Assembly: GCA_001566745.1 (NCBI GenBank)
Contig: KQ964435.1
Span: 193,656-216,775, forward strand
DNA: 23,120 nt
Source: Conidiobolus coronatus NRRL 28638
Taxonomy: Eukaryota; Entomophthoromycota; Entomophthoromycetes; Entomophthorales; Conidiobolaceae
Reading direction: 5' to 3'
Shown here: piece after piece, positions 9,915-20,384 of the stretch
How positions within the stretch are numbered: the first letter of the stretch is position 1
Layout of the letters: every line of letters starts with the position of its first letter
Position numbers and translations under genes: made by a program
The notes under the pieces: model-generated
What the model saw: only the letters and a program-made list of their open reading frames with translations
What the model was told of the DNA's origin: nothing
Database searches by the model: none

Positions 9915-11519
9915 AAAATATGACGCTAATACAAATAAATATCATCCTGTTTTTAATTTGAGCTCAATTTCCGAGCTTATGAGTTCGAGTGAAGAAAGTA
10001 CACCTTTGCTTAGAAAGTCTAGCAGCTCTTCATATAATACCTTAGCATATAATACGCCAGATTGAACGCCAAAAGCATCCAAGCAATATACTGTAAATAC
10101 TAACTCTAATACTTTTCACCTCAGTCTATTTAACGTGATTTAGGTACCTGAAACCTCAAGAATATTGCTAGTAAGAAATCCAAGTAAACCAATACGTATT
10201 TCGCACATAAGTCACTTAGAATCGATGCTTAATTCTAGCTCAGCTCAAGGACCCTACTACTGGTTGTATATATTTCAGCCTATTTCCTTTGAAATTGAGC
10301 TAATATCCCAAGTAATTCTTATTGACTATTATTACCCTTGTCTTTAACTTATATTCATTAGATGTTAGATCTTCATCCTCTTACACTAGAAGATTTAGTC
10401 ACGCAAGATCCAGTTGAAAAATGCGAAGAGTTTCAAAATTACTATGTCACATCCTTTAAGCTAATTGAGCTGAATTTAAGTAGCAGCACTTCAATTGATG
10501 AGACCATTGACTTGAGAAGAGACATTCCTGATCCACAGTACACTTTTGTTTACAATATAATACACCCTAATTGTATAGTGACATTTGATTATGGAAACCA
10601 CTCCATACAAGATTCTGTTCTGTCATTACTACAAAAACCTGATTATCAAAAGAAAATAGTACCCGACTGGGTTGGCGGAGTAATGCTGCATAGTTTTATA
10701 GAGCACTTGGATACTCAGCTTAAGTTTTTAGAACAAGAAATAATAGCAGTTAATGATTTTTATCTTATCTCAGAAGATTTTGAAGGAGCAACAAGGCATT
10801 TTTCGCCGAAAGAAGGAGAAAGCCAGCTACCTCCTCGCTTGACCCAATTGCGTAAAATAGTATCAGATTTTGTAGAAATACTTGAGATTAAGCCTAATCT
10901 ATTTAATAGTTTACTAAAAATATTTGGAAAGATGCCATATAGCACAGCTAGTAGACCATCTTCATTATACTCATCTAAAGCCCCTTCACAAATTGGAACA
11001 CCAGCTCGATCTTCATCGCCTGTCCGTTCACTTTACGAATCTACAAGGTCGCTTTCTCCTGTTCCATCATTTACCGATCTTTCGGGAGCATCTACCATTC
11101 AAAAACTTCATGCAGAATCTTTAGAAAAAGGACTTAGTCGCTCTTTGAGCAGATCAAACTTGCTTGACTCTACAGATATCGAGATATGGATCAACAGTTC
11201 ATGTACTCAAATTGTTGGAATGCTAAGAGAAGCAAAGCTTCTTCAAACTATTCTTGAAAAATCATTTGAGCTGCAAAAAACTAACTGGGATTTTGAAATG
11301 ACTTACTCAGCAACTGCTTTCAATGATAAACTGGCATTTTTTTCTGCTTTAACTTGGGCTATTTTGCCTTTTTCCCTTGGATCTCTTTTAATGGGAATGA
11401 ATGTGGTTGTACCAGGTATGAGTCTTCCTCATCTTGATGGATTTGTCAATACTCTAGGTACTATGACACTCGCTACTTTATTTTTATTGTATATTGCCAG
11501 GCAATTAGAATTAGTGTAA
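9907..11519 (+). CDS. CorA-family divalent metal (Mg2+) transporter; first exon with in-frame TGA
   Basis: Proposed exons 9907-10092, 10144-10311 and 10362-11519, all phase 0. Exon 3 encodes 385 residues with HPLTLEDLV near its start, a predicted helical region broken by a Ser/Pro-rich disordered insert (~190-265 of that exon), then two C-terminal membrane helices separated by the CorA GMN motif (SLLMGMNVVVPG, exon-3 residues 341-352) and a short positively charged tail. Exon 2 supplies the expected upstream strand and YYWLYIF segment. Exon 1 is a Ser-rich N-terminus with an ESTPLL dileucine-like motif, but the 53rd codon (10063-10065) is TGA. An alternative start is ATG 10225 in exon 2, giving 414 residues and keeping the core. 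Such proteins move Mg2+ across plasma or organelle membranes; the target membrane is unknown. Family assignment is firm, the N-terminus is not. Confidence 0.82.
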
Positions 11520-11777
11520 ATAAATTGCATTTTTAAAAAATTTTTATTGAATGTGTTGATTTATCAATGTTTAATAAAAGTTGACTAATGTTAAATGTAG
11601 ATCAGTCTAAAAATTAATATGATTATAAGATATAGACAAAGAAATAATGAGTATAGAAATGTGGATCAGTATCATTTTGTGTGCTCGCACGTCAAAATTT
11701 AGCAACTCAGTAAAGTTGCAATGATAAAGAATGAGTTAAAAATCACACGATATAGTGTTCGTTAAACAGTAATAGGA

Positions 11778-12446
11778 TTAAAATAAATTGTTCTTGCTCT
11801 TCTTCTTTCCTCTTGTAGAAGTAAGCTTACCAGCTAAATGAAAACATGTTAGTGCAATTTTAATTTGTTATGGTATATTATACCTTTCTTAGTCTTTTTT
11901 CTTTGGGATTTCTCGCGCTTAATAGATACTTTATCTCTGTAATTACCTTGAGATACCTCCAAATTAGCTGGCTCGGGTGTTTTAGGTTCTTCCAAATCTG
12001 GAGAAGAGCGACCTGAGTTTTCATGAGAATCGGTCAAATGATCATGTTCCTCGTAATGGCTAGAAGCTCTGCTTAGCTGTTCGTTTTTAGCTACTGAGTT
12101 AGAGTTTTCTGGTGAAAGAGTTTTGGTGGTGCTAGAATTTTGATTGATCTGTGGGGATAATTTTTGATCAGCTGCTACTTGTTCATTAAGAACAGCTGGA
12201 GTGTTTTGGAAAGTGTTATAATTAGCTGGAACTTGATCAACTGAAGTTTCAATTGTATTTTCAGGATCTTGAATGAGTCTTGAACCTATAAATTGTAAAT
12301 AAAATAATAAATAAGCTGACTAAATTTGGATTACCTTCGGAGCTGGGAGACTTTCTAGTGAAATAAATTACTGCAGATACTATGACTATTAATCCAGCAA
12401 TAGAGCCACAGGAGATGGCAATGATAGCTTCTTGACTTAATCCCAT
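11778..12446 (-). CDS. Unknown single-pass membrane protein with basic C-terminal tail
   Basis: Three exons on the minus strand: 12335-12446, 11884-12285 and 11778-11833, with 49- and 50-nt introns and agreeing phases; 189 residues. Residues ~7-29 are one hydrophobic segment (AIIAISCGSIAGLIVIVSAV, then IYF) followed at once by RK, so the protein is probably anchored with its short N-terminus outside and a long cytosolic tail. The tail is Ser/Asn/Gln/Glu-rich and disordered, and ends in a strongly polybasic region (KREKSQRKKTKK, then RGKKKSKNNLF). Intron 2 has a CACTAAC branch-like site 13 bp before its AG. I do not recognise the family. ATG 12446 is preferred over an in-frame ATG at 12551 because the upstream part looks like untranslated AT-rich sequence. 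Confidence 0.65.
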
Positions 12447-14292
12447 TATAGTTTTTGACTTTATAGTTTTTTTTGTATAATTAAAAACGCTTGTAAAATT
12501 TTGAAGAGAGAGTATAAAACAATGCTGAATAAAATTGAAAAGATATAGCAAATGAAAATATAAAAGTAAACCTGTTTAGTGTGAATAGATAGCAAAGAAA
12601 GGAACAAAAATGCTATGAATTAAAAACAAATGATTGGAAATCAGATGATAGCAGAGTATTGGAAGGGTGAGAAGATGCTAAACCAGGCCAATTACTGAAA
12701 GTGAGTAATTAGAACTATGTAATACCCAATTTATATTATAATTATAGCATTTATATTCTTTTACTGCTATTTATGTGGATAGAATCAAATGAGGTTATAT
12801 TGTTAATAATACCGTTTGATTGGTTAAAGCCCATTATATCAAGTTTATTTCCCCCTTGCTTTCTCATTCCACAAATGAATTCATCCAATGTTTTTGTATA
12901 AATCACTAGCAATAAAACATTAAAAGCTTTTTTATGGATACAGGTAGTATTAAGCTTAATAAGCATATAGAAATTATTTTAAACACAGAATAAATCAAAT
13001 AAACGCAATCTCTCGTATAATATTTTATAGCTGAGTAATTATATACTTTTATTTAACTCTGTAGTATTTGTATTAAGTTATTGGTTTGGTTATAATAAAG
13101 AGTTTTTCATATTAAAAAACTTTTGGTCTTGAGAAATTTTTTATAAATATGATAAGGGGTCTGTTTGTGTATTAGCAACTCTGTATCATAAAATGATAAT
13201 ACAGCCAACCCTTGTATTGATTGTTATGTATGAGATATCCTATAATAATGGTACTATAATATCATTGCAACGACCGGTTATTTTAATAATAATGTTTTTG
13301 AGCTACCTTTGCTTTTTATATTAACATGCTTATATTTTGAAATCTAATATTAAAACTGATACACTCACCAACTTCTGCTATAGCCAATAAACCTTTTATA
13401 CTAATCTATTGATATTGTTTTAAGAACTCATGTGCGTTAATTCGACAATTTACTTTGCACAACAGCTGACGCAAGAGTTTTACTTTTATTTATATTATGT
13501 TGATTGGATTAAATTTTTAACAGTCATCACACAAAAAGTTTGAACTATTAAAAATATAAAATTAATCAATATTTAAACGCCATATTTATAAAACATTGTC
13601 AAACAATATTATTGCACTTGTTTAAAAGATTAGTTCTATTCAATATATTTAGCATATTTAATAAAAACATAATTGCTATTTTTGGCAATAATTAAAATTA
13701 TATAAATGGAGTTAGCTATATTAATTTTATACAATAATAATTAAACTGGATTAAAAAGTAACTTTTGAAATAATGCACCAATCTGCTATTAGACACATAT
13801 TCACTAAAATGTTATAGAGAATAGTTAATAATAAAGTTAAAATAAACTCATTAAATATATCAATAAATACGTGTTGTATATTTTTTCTAATATTTATATT
13901 TTAACCCTATTATCTTTTAAAAAGTCATCAATATTATAGTCTATATTAAGTTAGTTAAAATATATAGAAAGCAAGCTCAGTTCTAAACAATTCTTGTTAT
14001 ATGCTTTTTAATACTCTGAATTTGGACTTACAAGCTTGTCTTCCTTGCGAGATATCAGTGATTTGCAGTGTATTACAGTCAGTGACATTGGGAACTAGCT
14101 AGTATACTGCTATTATAAATATATTAATAACGTATAATAAATTATGTGTGATATATTTCCAATAAATAAAAGTTGAAAAGTTTATTATCATTAAATAACA
14201 ATAATATCAAATAATTTTAGTTAGTATACATACATATAAGTTAAGTAGTAGTTTTAGATATTTATATACTGCGATGATAAAGCTCTATATTA
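12447..14292. other. Long AT-rich intergenic region
   Basis: Apart from the doubtful ORF at 12751-12966 I see no gene, RNA gene or copy of the TIR element. It includes the promoter side of the membrane-protein gene and the 3' side of the inhibitor-2 gene. Confidence 0.5.
12751..12966 (-). CDS. Doubtful 71-residue ORF of unknown function
   Basis: Starts with ATG at 12966 and has more mixed codon use and higher GC than the surrounding spacer. It encodes a Cys-containing segment (TLDEFICGMRKQGG) and an Asn/Ile/Ser-rich end. No family recognised, no supporting splice sites found. Could be a short gene, a relic of a longer one, or chance. Confidence 0.2.
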   Translation of the reverse strand: MLIKLNTTCIHKKAFNVLLLVIYTKTLDEFICGMRKQGGNKLDIMGFNQSNGIINNITSFDSIHINSSKRI

Positions 14293-14997
14293 TTATTCTT
14301 CATCACTCAACTCTGACAGGTGTTTTCCCTTCATCAATGCATCTCTCATATTATAGTGCTCAGAGCGTAATTTACTGAATTTTTCTTTTTCTTCAGCTAA
14401 AATAAATGTTATTTAATAAGAGTAAGATATATGTATAGCAAGATTATTTACGTGTTCTCTTTGGCAACACTTCTCCTTCAACTGTGACTAGAGTTTCCTC
14501 TTCTTCTTCTTCGTCATCGTCCCATTCATTGTTAACATGTTCTGGTACTGAAGTATTAAAATAATCTGAAGTTGAAGGTAAATCCATACTTGGCAATTGC
14601 ATATCCAAATCTGTGATTTCTATATAATACAAAAATTAGAAAATTGAAAATATAATCAATAATTACCATACCATTCAACTCATCATCATCAGGAGCAATA
14701 CCGTATACGAAAGGAGTTTTGGGTTCGTCAATTTTCATAGTAGCAGATTTTTGACTTTCATTTAGTTCTAAATTAGCTTCATCCCAAGTTATTCTAAAAA
14801 CTCATTTAGTATAAGCAAGGAATAGTAAAAGGTAAAATGTTTAACCTGTTATCACCGCTGTTTGGGTTATTATTAGCGTTGCTAGCATTTGTATTATTTA
14901 TATGATTGTTAATTTGGTTATTCTTCAAGATTCCCTTTTTGGGGGCATTTTCCTTTAAACTCAGGTTAGAAAAACTATTGGGATAATCGTGCTCCAT
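14293..14997 (-). CDS. PPP1R2: Protein phosphatase inhibitor-2 (PPP1R2 / Glc8 family)
   Basis: Four exons on the minus strand: 14846-14997, 14672-14793, 14452-14619 and 14293-14396; 181 residues. All three PP1-contact elements of inhibitor-2 are present in order: KGILKN near residue 21, the region [20 protein letters not shown] (the I-2 WDE/KSA-like element), and the C-terminal helix with [12 protein letters not shown]. The motif KIDEPKTPF holds the PxTP site phosphorylated by GSK3-type kinases in animal I-2 and yeast Glc8. Between them are an Asn-rich spacer and a Glu/Asp run. The protein regulates the catalytic subunit of type-1 phosphatase in nucleus and cytosol. Exon 2 uses a GTATGG donor two codons before the first obvious GT, which is what keeps the acidic exon 3 in frame. 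Confidence 0.93.
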
Positions 14998-15682
14998 ATT
15001 AGTTTAATTATAGCTTTGAACTGTTACAAAAGAGAAAATTAATTTAATAAACTGTGATTTATTTAATTTATTATGGGACATTTGAACAAATTCAGTCAAT
15101 TGAATAAGTGAAGGGCTTAATTGAGTTTAAAGCAAACGAACTCTTAGCTTGTACAGCATGTAAGTCTTAAAACAGTGTATAGTTAATAGTCGTTGCTTTT
15201 ATTTTTGTTTAACAACTAATAATTCTTAATCACTAAAACTAAGTCACAAGCAATTAATTTTAGAACATTTATTAGTTTTTGCTAATTACATTAAATACTG
15301 TGTAATTTGATTAAAATTGATAGACATTAGTAATCAAATATTGCATATTACATATCTAATTTATCTCTATTTACCATAATAACTAAAAAAATATCTTGAG
15401 AATCTCCAACTTTATCATTATTAATGTTACAGTATCTATAATATTTATTTTTGTTACAAGTTAGAGACAGTTACGAGTTTAAATGTGTATCGAAAAATTG
15501 TAGTTTAGTTGAACTGTTTAAGATTTAAATGGGGTTTTTACATCTTATGTGATAAAAGGGTGGAAAGATAGCTAGTTTTAATAAATAGCAAAATACAAAT
15601 ATTGAAAATACTGTCTTGAAAATATAACAATGCCTCCTTTGCTAAACACTGGCGAATTTGAGTTATTTCAATTTAACCTGCA

Positions 15683-15895
15683 TCAGAATATTAGCATTCC
15701 ACTTTTAATTTGTAGATCGCCAAATTTGTGTTTCTGAACTTCATCAGCTATAGTATTTATTTCAAATAGCTTGAATTGAGGGGTTGGCTTAAAACTAATA
15801 TTCAACCAGGAGATTGCTTTCACTGTTATATTTTTAGAAGCTTGATTCTCCAAGTTAAGTAAATAGTTACCAGATATAATAGCTTGATAAAACAT
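15683..15895 (-). CDS. Doubtful 70-residue ORF of unknown function
   Basis: Minus-strand ORF from ATG 15895; the same frame stays open a further nine codons upstream, so the piece could be the remains or an exon of something longer. Composition (NITVKAISWLNISF, FKLFEINTIADEV) is protein-like and amphipathic. The opposite strand also has a 35-codon ORF from 15630. No family recognised. Confidence 0.25.
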   Translation of the reverse strand: MFYQAIISGNYLLNLENQASKNITVKAISWLNISFKPTPQFKLFEINTIADEVQKHKFGDLQIKSGMLIF

Positions 15896-16391
15896 TCTCA
15901 GTAGTTCATTCAGAAGTATTTTTTAAGAAATAATATAAAATATTTTTTAAAAACTTCAAATTATTCTATATTCCTGTTTTTTAATTATTCAGAATTATTT
16001 TAACTGCTTGAAACTAAGCGGAAATCAATACATTTTTAATCTTTAGTTAGATTATTCGAGATATGCATTAAATTAATCTCTATCTCTTGATTTTTGCAAT
16101 TTTTTACCCAAACGTCAAAAACATAATCTAAAGATAAGCTTATAATTTAGAAAAATTGATAATAATCATGGCATACGTATCAATTTAATTAATTTGAGGA
16201 ATTTTCAATTGGAATTTTTCTCAGATGGAGCTCTATTCAATTGGAAATTAGCGTAGCAAAGATTATTCCTAATGTTGTAATCCGTTACACAGTTCTCAAA
16301 GACTCCGACTAAATACTTGGTTTAATCTTGTGTTGTGTTTGTGTTTGAAGATTTTACCCTTTGTAATGCTGCTATAATTGTAAAAGTTTAA

Positions 16392-16416
16392 ATATTGTGT
16401 TTTTAATACACAATAT
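16392..16416. repeat. Short inverted repeat (hairpin)
   Basis: ATATTGTGT and ACACAATAT form a perfect 9-bp stem around a 7-nt TTTTAAT loop. No gene lies near enough to make it an evident terminator. Confidence 0.5.
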
Positions 16417-17264
16417 AGTGGTTATATTTGAAGTTGATTTATTATTAATCAGCTTAAATAAAGCGTTTAAAAAGACATAACAATGGCTTTAACATAGCAG
16501 ATTACATTAATTAATTTTACATTTCATTACACATCTTACTTTGTAAAGTTATTGGGCAAATAAAGAGATTAATTAGATTAAGATGGTTTTTACTCAGTAC
16601 AATTCAAAATATTTTTATGAAGGTGATAAATAAACGGCTCTTTTTTCAAGTCAATGACTACACCTGTATGAATAAAGATACCAAGAAATAAATCAGTTTG
16701 ATATACCGGTCACTAGGACTATATCCAATAATCTTACTTGCGCAATAAAATATAGCTTGTTAGCTTTAATTTATAATAGTTATAATAATCCAGATTAAAA
16801 ATATAGCTACTGATTGGATATATTTTCTATGACGATAGATTGAGTAATATTGTGTATTATTGGTTTTGGATTGCATTTTTAATAGGAATGCATGCAAGAA
16901 TAGGTGATGATTCTATTATTAATATATTACAATGTTTATTTAACCTCATATTGGCGACATTAGGGATGAATTTAAGCAAATTCGCACAGTTGATTGTTAA
17001 ATGGGAGTAAAGTTTGAAGAAAGCCACACTACTCAGCTATTTGTAATGATTGGCAACTTTGCCTTTTTGTCTTTATTAAATACATGTATTTATATTTTAC
17101 AATTATTAGTATCATACTTGGGTGTATTTTACAAGGGTGGAGAAGGAAAGGAGGCTTAGTATGTTAAAGAGTGATATGTCCATTAGTTTAATGCATTAAA
17201 CTACATTAATTAATGGATTTCAATTGAAGTCAATCCAGTTGATCCAAAACTGTTCTAAAGTAAG

Positions 17265-18296
17265 CTATTTTGATAGTGTTGGGTATCTGCCTTCTAATAG
17301 CTCATTTGGCAGGTCTAGCATAAAGTGCTGTTTAGATGCGCGATGTGGCTGTGATATGTGTCTTTGTTTTTTGATATAAGAAGGAGAAGGTGATGGAGAT
17401 CGTGAGTGAGAGCGGTTTTGGTGATTGTTCATGATTGATTTGGGCTTGGGAGACGATGACCTAGAGGGGGAGGGGTATCTTGAAAAAGAAGATTCCTCAG
17501 GAATCAAAAGATCAAGTGTGGGTTTTTTAGAGCTTTTAGATTTGGAAGATGGCTGTGTTTTTCTAGTTCTTCGACATACAGCGGTCATTGATGTCGGAGA
17601 TGCTAGTGACAATGAGGTAGACCTCTCCAGGAGGGATTGTGATGGGGTACGGCTGAGGTGTAAATGAGGGTGTCTTTCTAAATTTTGTATAACTTGTTGA
17701 ATGCATATTAGCTGGTGTAGAGGACGTTTGTTAGGGAATTCCTTGAGTTTCCTCATGCTGATTTTGTATGTAACTCTAATTGGGTGATAGCGGGGAAGGC
17801 TGGCAGTAGAAGATGATGGAGATGATTGAACGCTAGGAGGGCGGCGCTTGACAGGAGTCAATGAGGAGATAGGAGAAATGTCTGGGATAATGGGATCCAT
17901 TAATGGTGATTTTGGCTCAGGCTTGGTGGTGATCTTGGCAGGAACTGCATTATCAATAGGTGGAGGAGATTGTGAGATTGGCTGAGTCTTTTTTACAACA
18001 AAAGACTGCTTGGCGGGTGGAGGAGGAGTTATTGTTTCTATTTTGTTGGAGTTTTTAGGAGATATTCCAAATATTTTCTTGATGAATCCTTTGAACCCCA
18101 AGCTTTGAGACTTTGAGCTCTGATCCACTAAAGTCTTAGAGGTTTCGTGACTAGAGGTGTTAAATATCTGTAGCTTTCTTGACTTTTTGACAGGCTTGAG
18201 AGTATCATGTGTGCTCTTTGTTGATTGGCATATATCATTATGAATACTATTTAAGTGTGAGGGGTGTTGAACACTAACTGGCGAATTCCGCGTCAT
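17265..18296 (-). CDS. Unrecognised basic, Ser/Pro-rich, mostly disordered protein
   Basis: An intronless 343-residue ORF with clearly higher GC than its flanks. Most of it is low complexity: proline runs (ITPPPPAK, SQSPPPID), SP dipeptides and an SR/SP-rich stretch (~271-307), with many possible SP/TP phosphosites. Three segments look ordered: an amphipathic basic stretch GFKGFIKKIFG (67-77); a region at ~169-211 with alternating charged and hydrophobic residues (RVTYKISMRKLKEFPNKRPL then HQLICIQQVIQNLE); and the acidic/hydrophobic C-terminal DLPNELLEGRYP. The layout suggests a fungal regulatory or cytoskeleton/cell-cortex scaffold, but I do not recognise the family and infer no function. 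ATG 18296 follows a TATA-like box 124 bp upstream. Confidence 0.7.
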   Translation of the reverse strand: MTRNSPVSVQHPSHLNSIHNDICQSTKSTHDTLKPVKKSRKLQIFNTSSHETSKTLVDQSSKSQSLGFKGFIKKIFGISPKNSNKIETITPPPPAKQSFVVKKTQPISQSPPPIDNAVPAKITTKPEPKSPLMDPIIPDISPISSLTPVKRRPPSVQSSPSSSTASLPRYHPIRVTYKISMRKLKEFPNKRPLHQLICIQQVIQNLERHPHLHLSRTPSQSLLERSTSLSLASPTSMTAVCRRTRKTQPSSKSKSSKKPTLDLLIPEESSFSRYPSPSRSSSPKPKSIMNNHQNRSHSRSPSPSPSYIKKQRHISQPHRASKQHFMLDLPNELLEGRYPTLSK

Positions 18297-18420
18297 CGTA
18301 TAGCTATATGCTATTGATTAAATTAGAAATATTAGTATTGGATGAAATTGGACACTACAGACAAGGAGGCCAGTGATCTATAGTTCCTAAAATTTAGAAA
18401 ACTATATGGAATGCCCAGTC

Positions 18421-18428
18421 TATTTATA
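18421..18428 (-). promoter_or_regulatory. TATA-like box of the 17265-18296 gene
   Basis: The minus strand reads TATAAATA here, 124 bp before ATG 18296. It is enclosed by an inverted repeat CCAGT-N8-ACTGG (18415-18432 approximately). Confidence 0.4.
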
Positions 18429-18467
18429 CTGGCATTGATTTGATTTAATTGAGTTAAATTTGATGAT

Positions 18468-18677
18468 TTAATTTAAAATAGTAGTGGATTGGCCAGTTTT
18501 CTCAAGCAAAAACCTATATAACTTTGTGATCTGATTAGGGCAAGGAAAATTAAATTTTGAGTAAATTGATACTGGTAGCCAATCAAAATCTATTGTTATC
18601 AAATAGGTGAAAATTTTCTTATCTTCTGATTGGGAATACCAATTTAGGGAATCTATTGAAGATGGCTTTGATAACAA
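18468..18677 (-). CDS. Doubtful ORF fragment of unknown function
   Basis: A 69-codon open stretch on the minus strand without an ATG near its beginning (it opens with TTG). The encoded sequence has aromatic-rich, protein-like composition (DFDWLPVSIYSKFNFPCPNQ). It lies upstream of the TATA-like box of the next gene, so it is probably not part of that gene. Could be an exon with unplaced partners or a gene relic. Confidence 0.22.
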   Translation of the reverse strand: MLSKPSSIDSLNWYSQSEDKKIFTYLITIDFDWLPVSIYSKFNFPCPNQITKLYRFLLEKTGQSTTILN

Positions 18678-20384
18678 ATTGAGTTACATTTACACATGGA
18701 AATTCATGTATCAGAAGCCTTGACTCAACAAAAAACTATGACATTATGTGTATAAGAGAAGGATTGCTTATTAATAAAAGCAGCGATTTCAAGATTAATC
18801 AAACACGTGTATAACAAGCAAGAAGAAAGAAGATGATTTGTTTTAAGCTCTATAAATTGAATAAAATCTCCGGCAACTAGTCATATTTATTTTTATCTTG
18901 TTCATGGATCGAATTTAAACTAGGCAAAATAGGCTATAAATTTTGATAAAAGATTTTCCCTTTGTTAAACTACATAATTCTTACGTTATCATTAATTTGG
19001 ATCAAGTCTATTGATTGCTGTTCTTAATTTTGGGTGATATCATTTCCACTTCAAACGATCGCAGTTGTTTCTAATTTACTAATCCGTCGTGTAGGATATT
19101 GTACACACGTTTTTAGAGGATTTAAAACGAAACTCAGCTAATCAGCGAGATAAAAATAACTTGTATTATACCATTACACTTTATATGGCATAATCTATTG
19201 CTAATTAATATTTCTACAATTTAACCCTAGTTGTCTTTAGCTCTGTTTTATTCTTGTTAATTCTCAGGGATGCTTGATTGTTAATTGGGCGCTTGATACA
19301 ATAAGAAAGTTTTGAGCTATTAATAATTGGAACTATTACTTCAAACAATAGCATAGAGATATACTATTCTTTATCTGTCTTCAATTCTCCCATTGTTCTA
19401 AATAGGCACTCTCTAAATTAAATTCGACTAATTTGGAAATTTAATATAGTTGACTGTTAAAGTCTTTAGTTTTTGTGCTAAAATAGCTAATTATCGCATA
19501 TTTTTACAAAATAGCACTAAAACTTGGCACCAAAATCACAGTCACTAAAATCACAAAGCAATAGCTATAGATTGAAATTTGATTAGTATCTAATGAATAA
19601 TTAATGTGCAAATTGAAGTTTGAATAATATTCGGAATTTTAATTTTGACGAAAGCGTGAAGGAAATTAAGCGAGATTTTGATAAGTATCAGTTGAAATTT
19701 AAAAATAACTATATTAAAGCTAAAATGCTGTTGTTTATCTGAAATGGTACTGTATTAGGAAACTGTAGGTATATTCGTATTTTAGTAAATTTCCTGTATT
19801 CGCATTTTTAAACAGAACTATATGATTTTAGTCAAACTAATTTTTATCTTATACACTTCGGATTCTCATGTTTCTAAGCACGAATTTGCATTACAAATCG
19901 CGGATTCTTAAATTTTAATCTTAATATTATTTTTATTATATTATTATATTAAAAGATTTTGTCCAATTGGATTTTTTTCAGATTTGCTGATTTTGAAGAT
20001 TAATATAAATACCAAGAGTACCTGAGTAATTCGTTAGAATTTATAACTTTAAGACTGTATCTAGTTAAACCCAGGTATCTAAAAATAGCAGTTAATACCA
20101 AAAATAGTTAATTATTAGATACAGTGGTTATAGTTAAGAGATATAGCGAATAAATATAAAAGGTTAAAAATCTTTTAATACTTGCAGCGGACCAAGTGAT
20201 ATTAGAAATCTATTTAATCTAAGTTGCGCTTGTGTAAATTAAAAGCGCTTCAAAAAAAGCTTATCTAGCTTGTTTAACATCAAATTAAAATATTTAGCTT
20301 CTAAGAGCTATATAGTTGATAAAAGCTATTGATATAAGAGGCTTGATGATTATGTAGCTAAAATATAAATCTGCATGAACATTA

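Larger units (their letters stand above)
14998..17264. other. Long AT-rich intergenic region
   Basis: About 2.3 kb with no convincing gene except the doubtful ORF at 15683-15895 and a hairpin at 16392-16416. No tRNA or TIR-element copy found. The interval 16890-17180 is somewhat less AT-rich but has no ORF I can support. Confidence 0.5.
18297..20382. other. Long AT-rich intergenic region
   Basis: About 2.1 kb. Contains the TATA-like box, the doubtful ORF at 18468-18677, and a 41-codon plus-strand open frame near 19616-19740 with coding-like composition (DESVKEIKRDFDKYQLKF) but no start or partner exon I can defend. No RNA gene found. Confidence 0.5.

Noticed and set aside
10063-10065. Reassignment of TGA as a sense codon
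   Set aside because: No in-frame TGA is needed in the firmly modelled genes ARB1, RSA4, CSTF1 or PPP1R2, and the context is not a typical readthrough TGA-CTA signal, so a changed code is unlikely.
10165-10347. 60-codon ORF in the CorA region read as a separate gene
   Set aside because: It is exon 2 of the CorA-type gene read on into intron 2.
15630-15737. 35-codon plus-strand ORF opposite the 15683-15895 ORF
   Set aside because: Short, no family, and the minus-strand frame is longer; kept only as a caution about strand.
17425-17667. 80-codon plus-strand ORF
   Set aside because: Antisense shadow of the SP/SR-rich gene; its acidic composition mirrors the basic serine-rich strand.
19960-20000. 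Possible fourth copy of the TIR element, from a GATTTTGTCCAATTGG resemblance to the L block
   Set aside because: No TIR or TA flank at the expected distance and no R block; the match is too short in AT-rich DNA.
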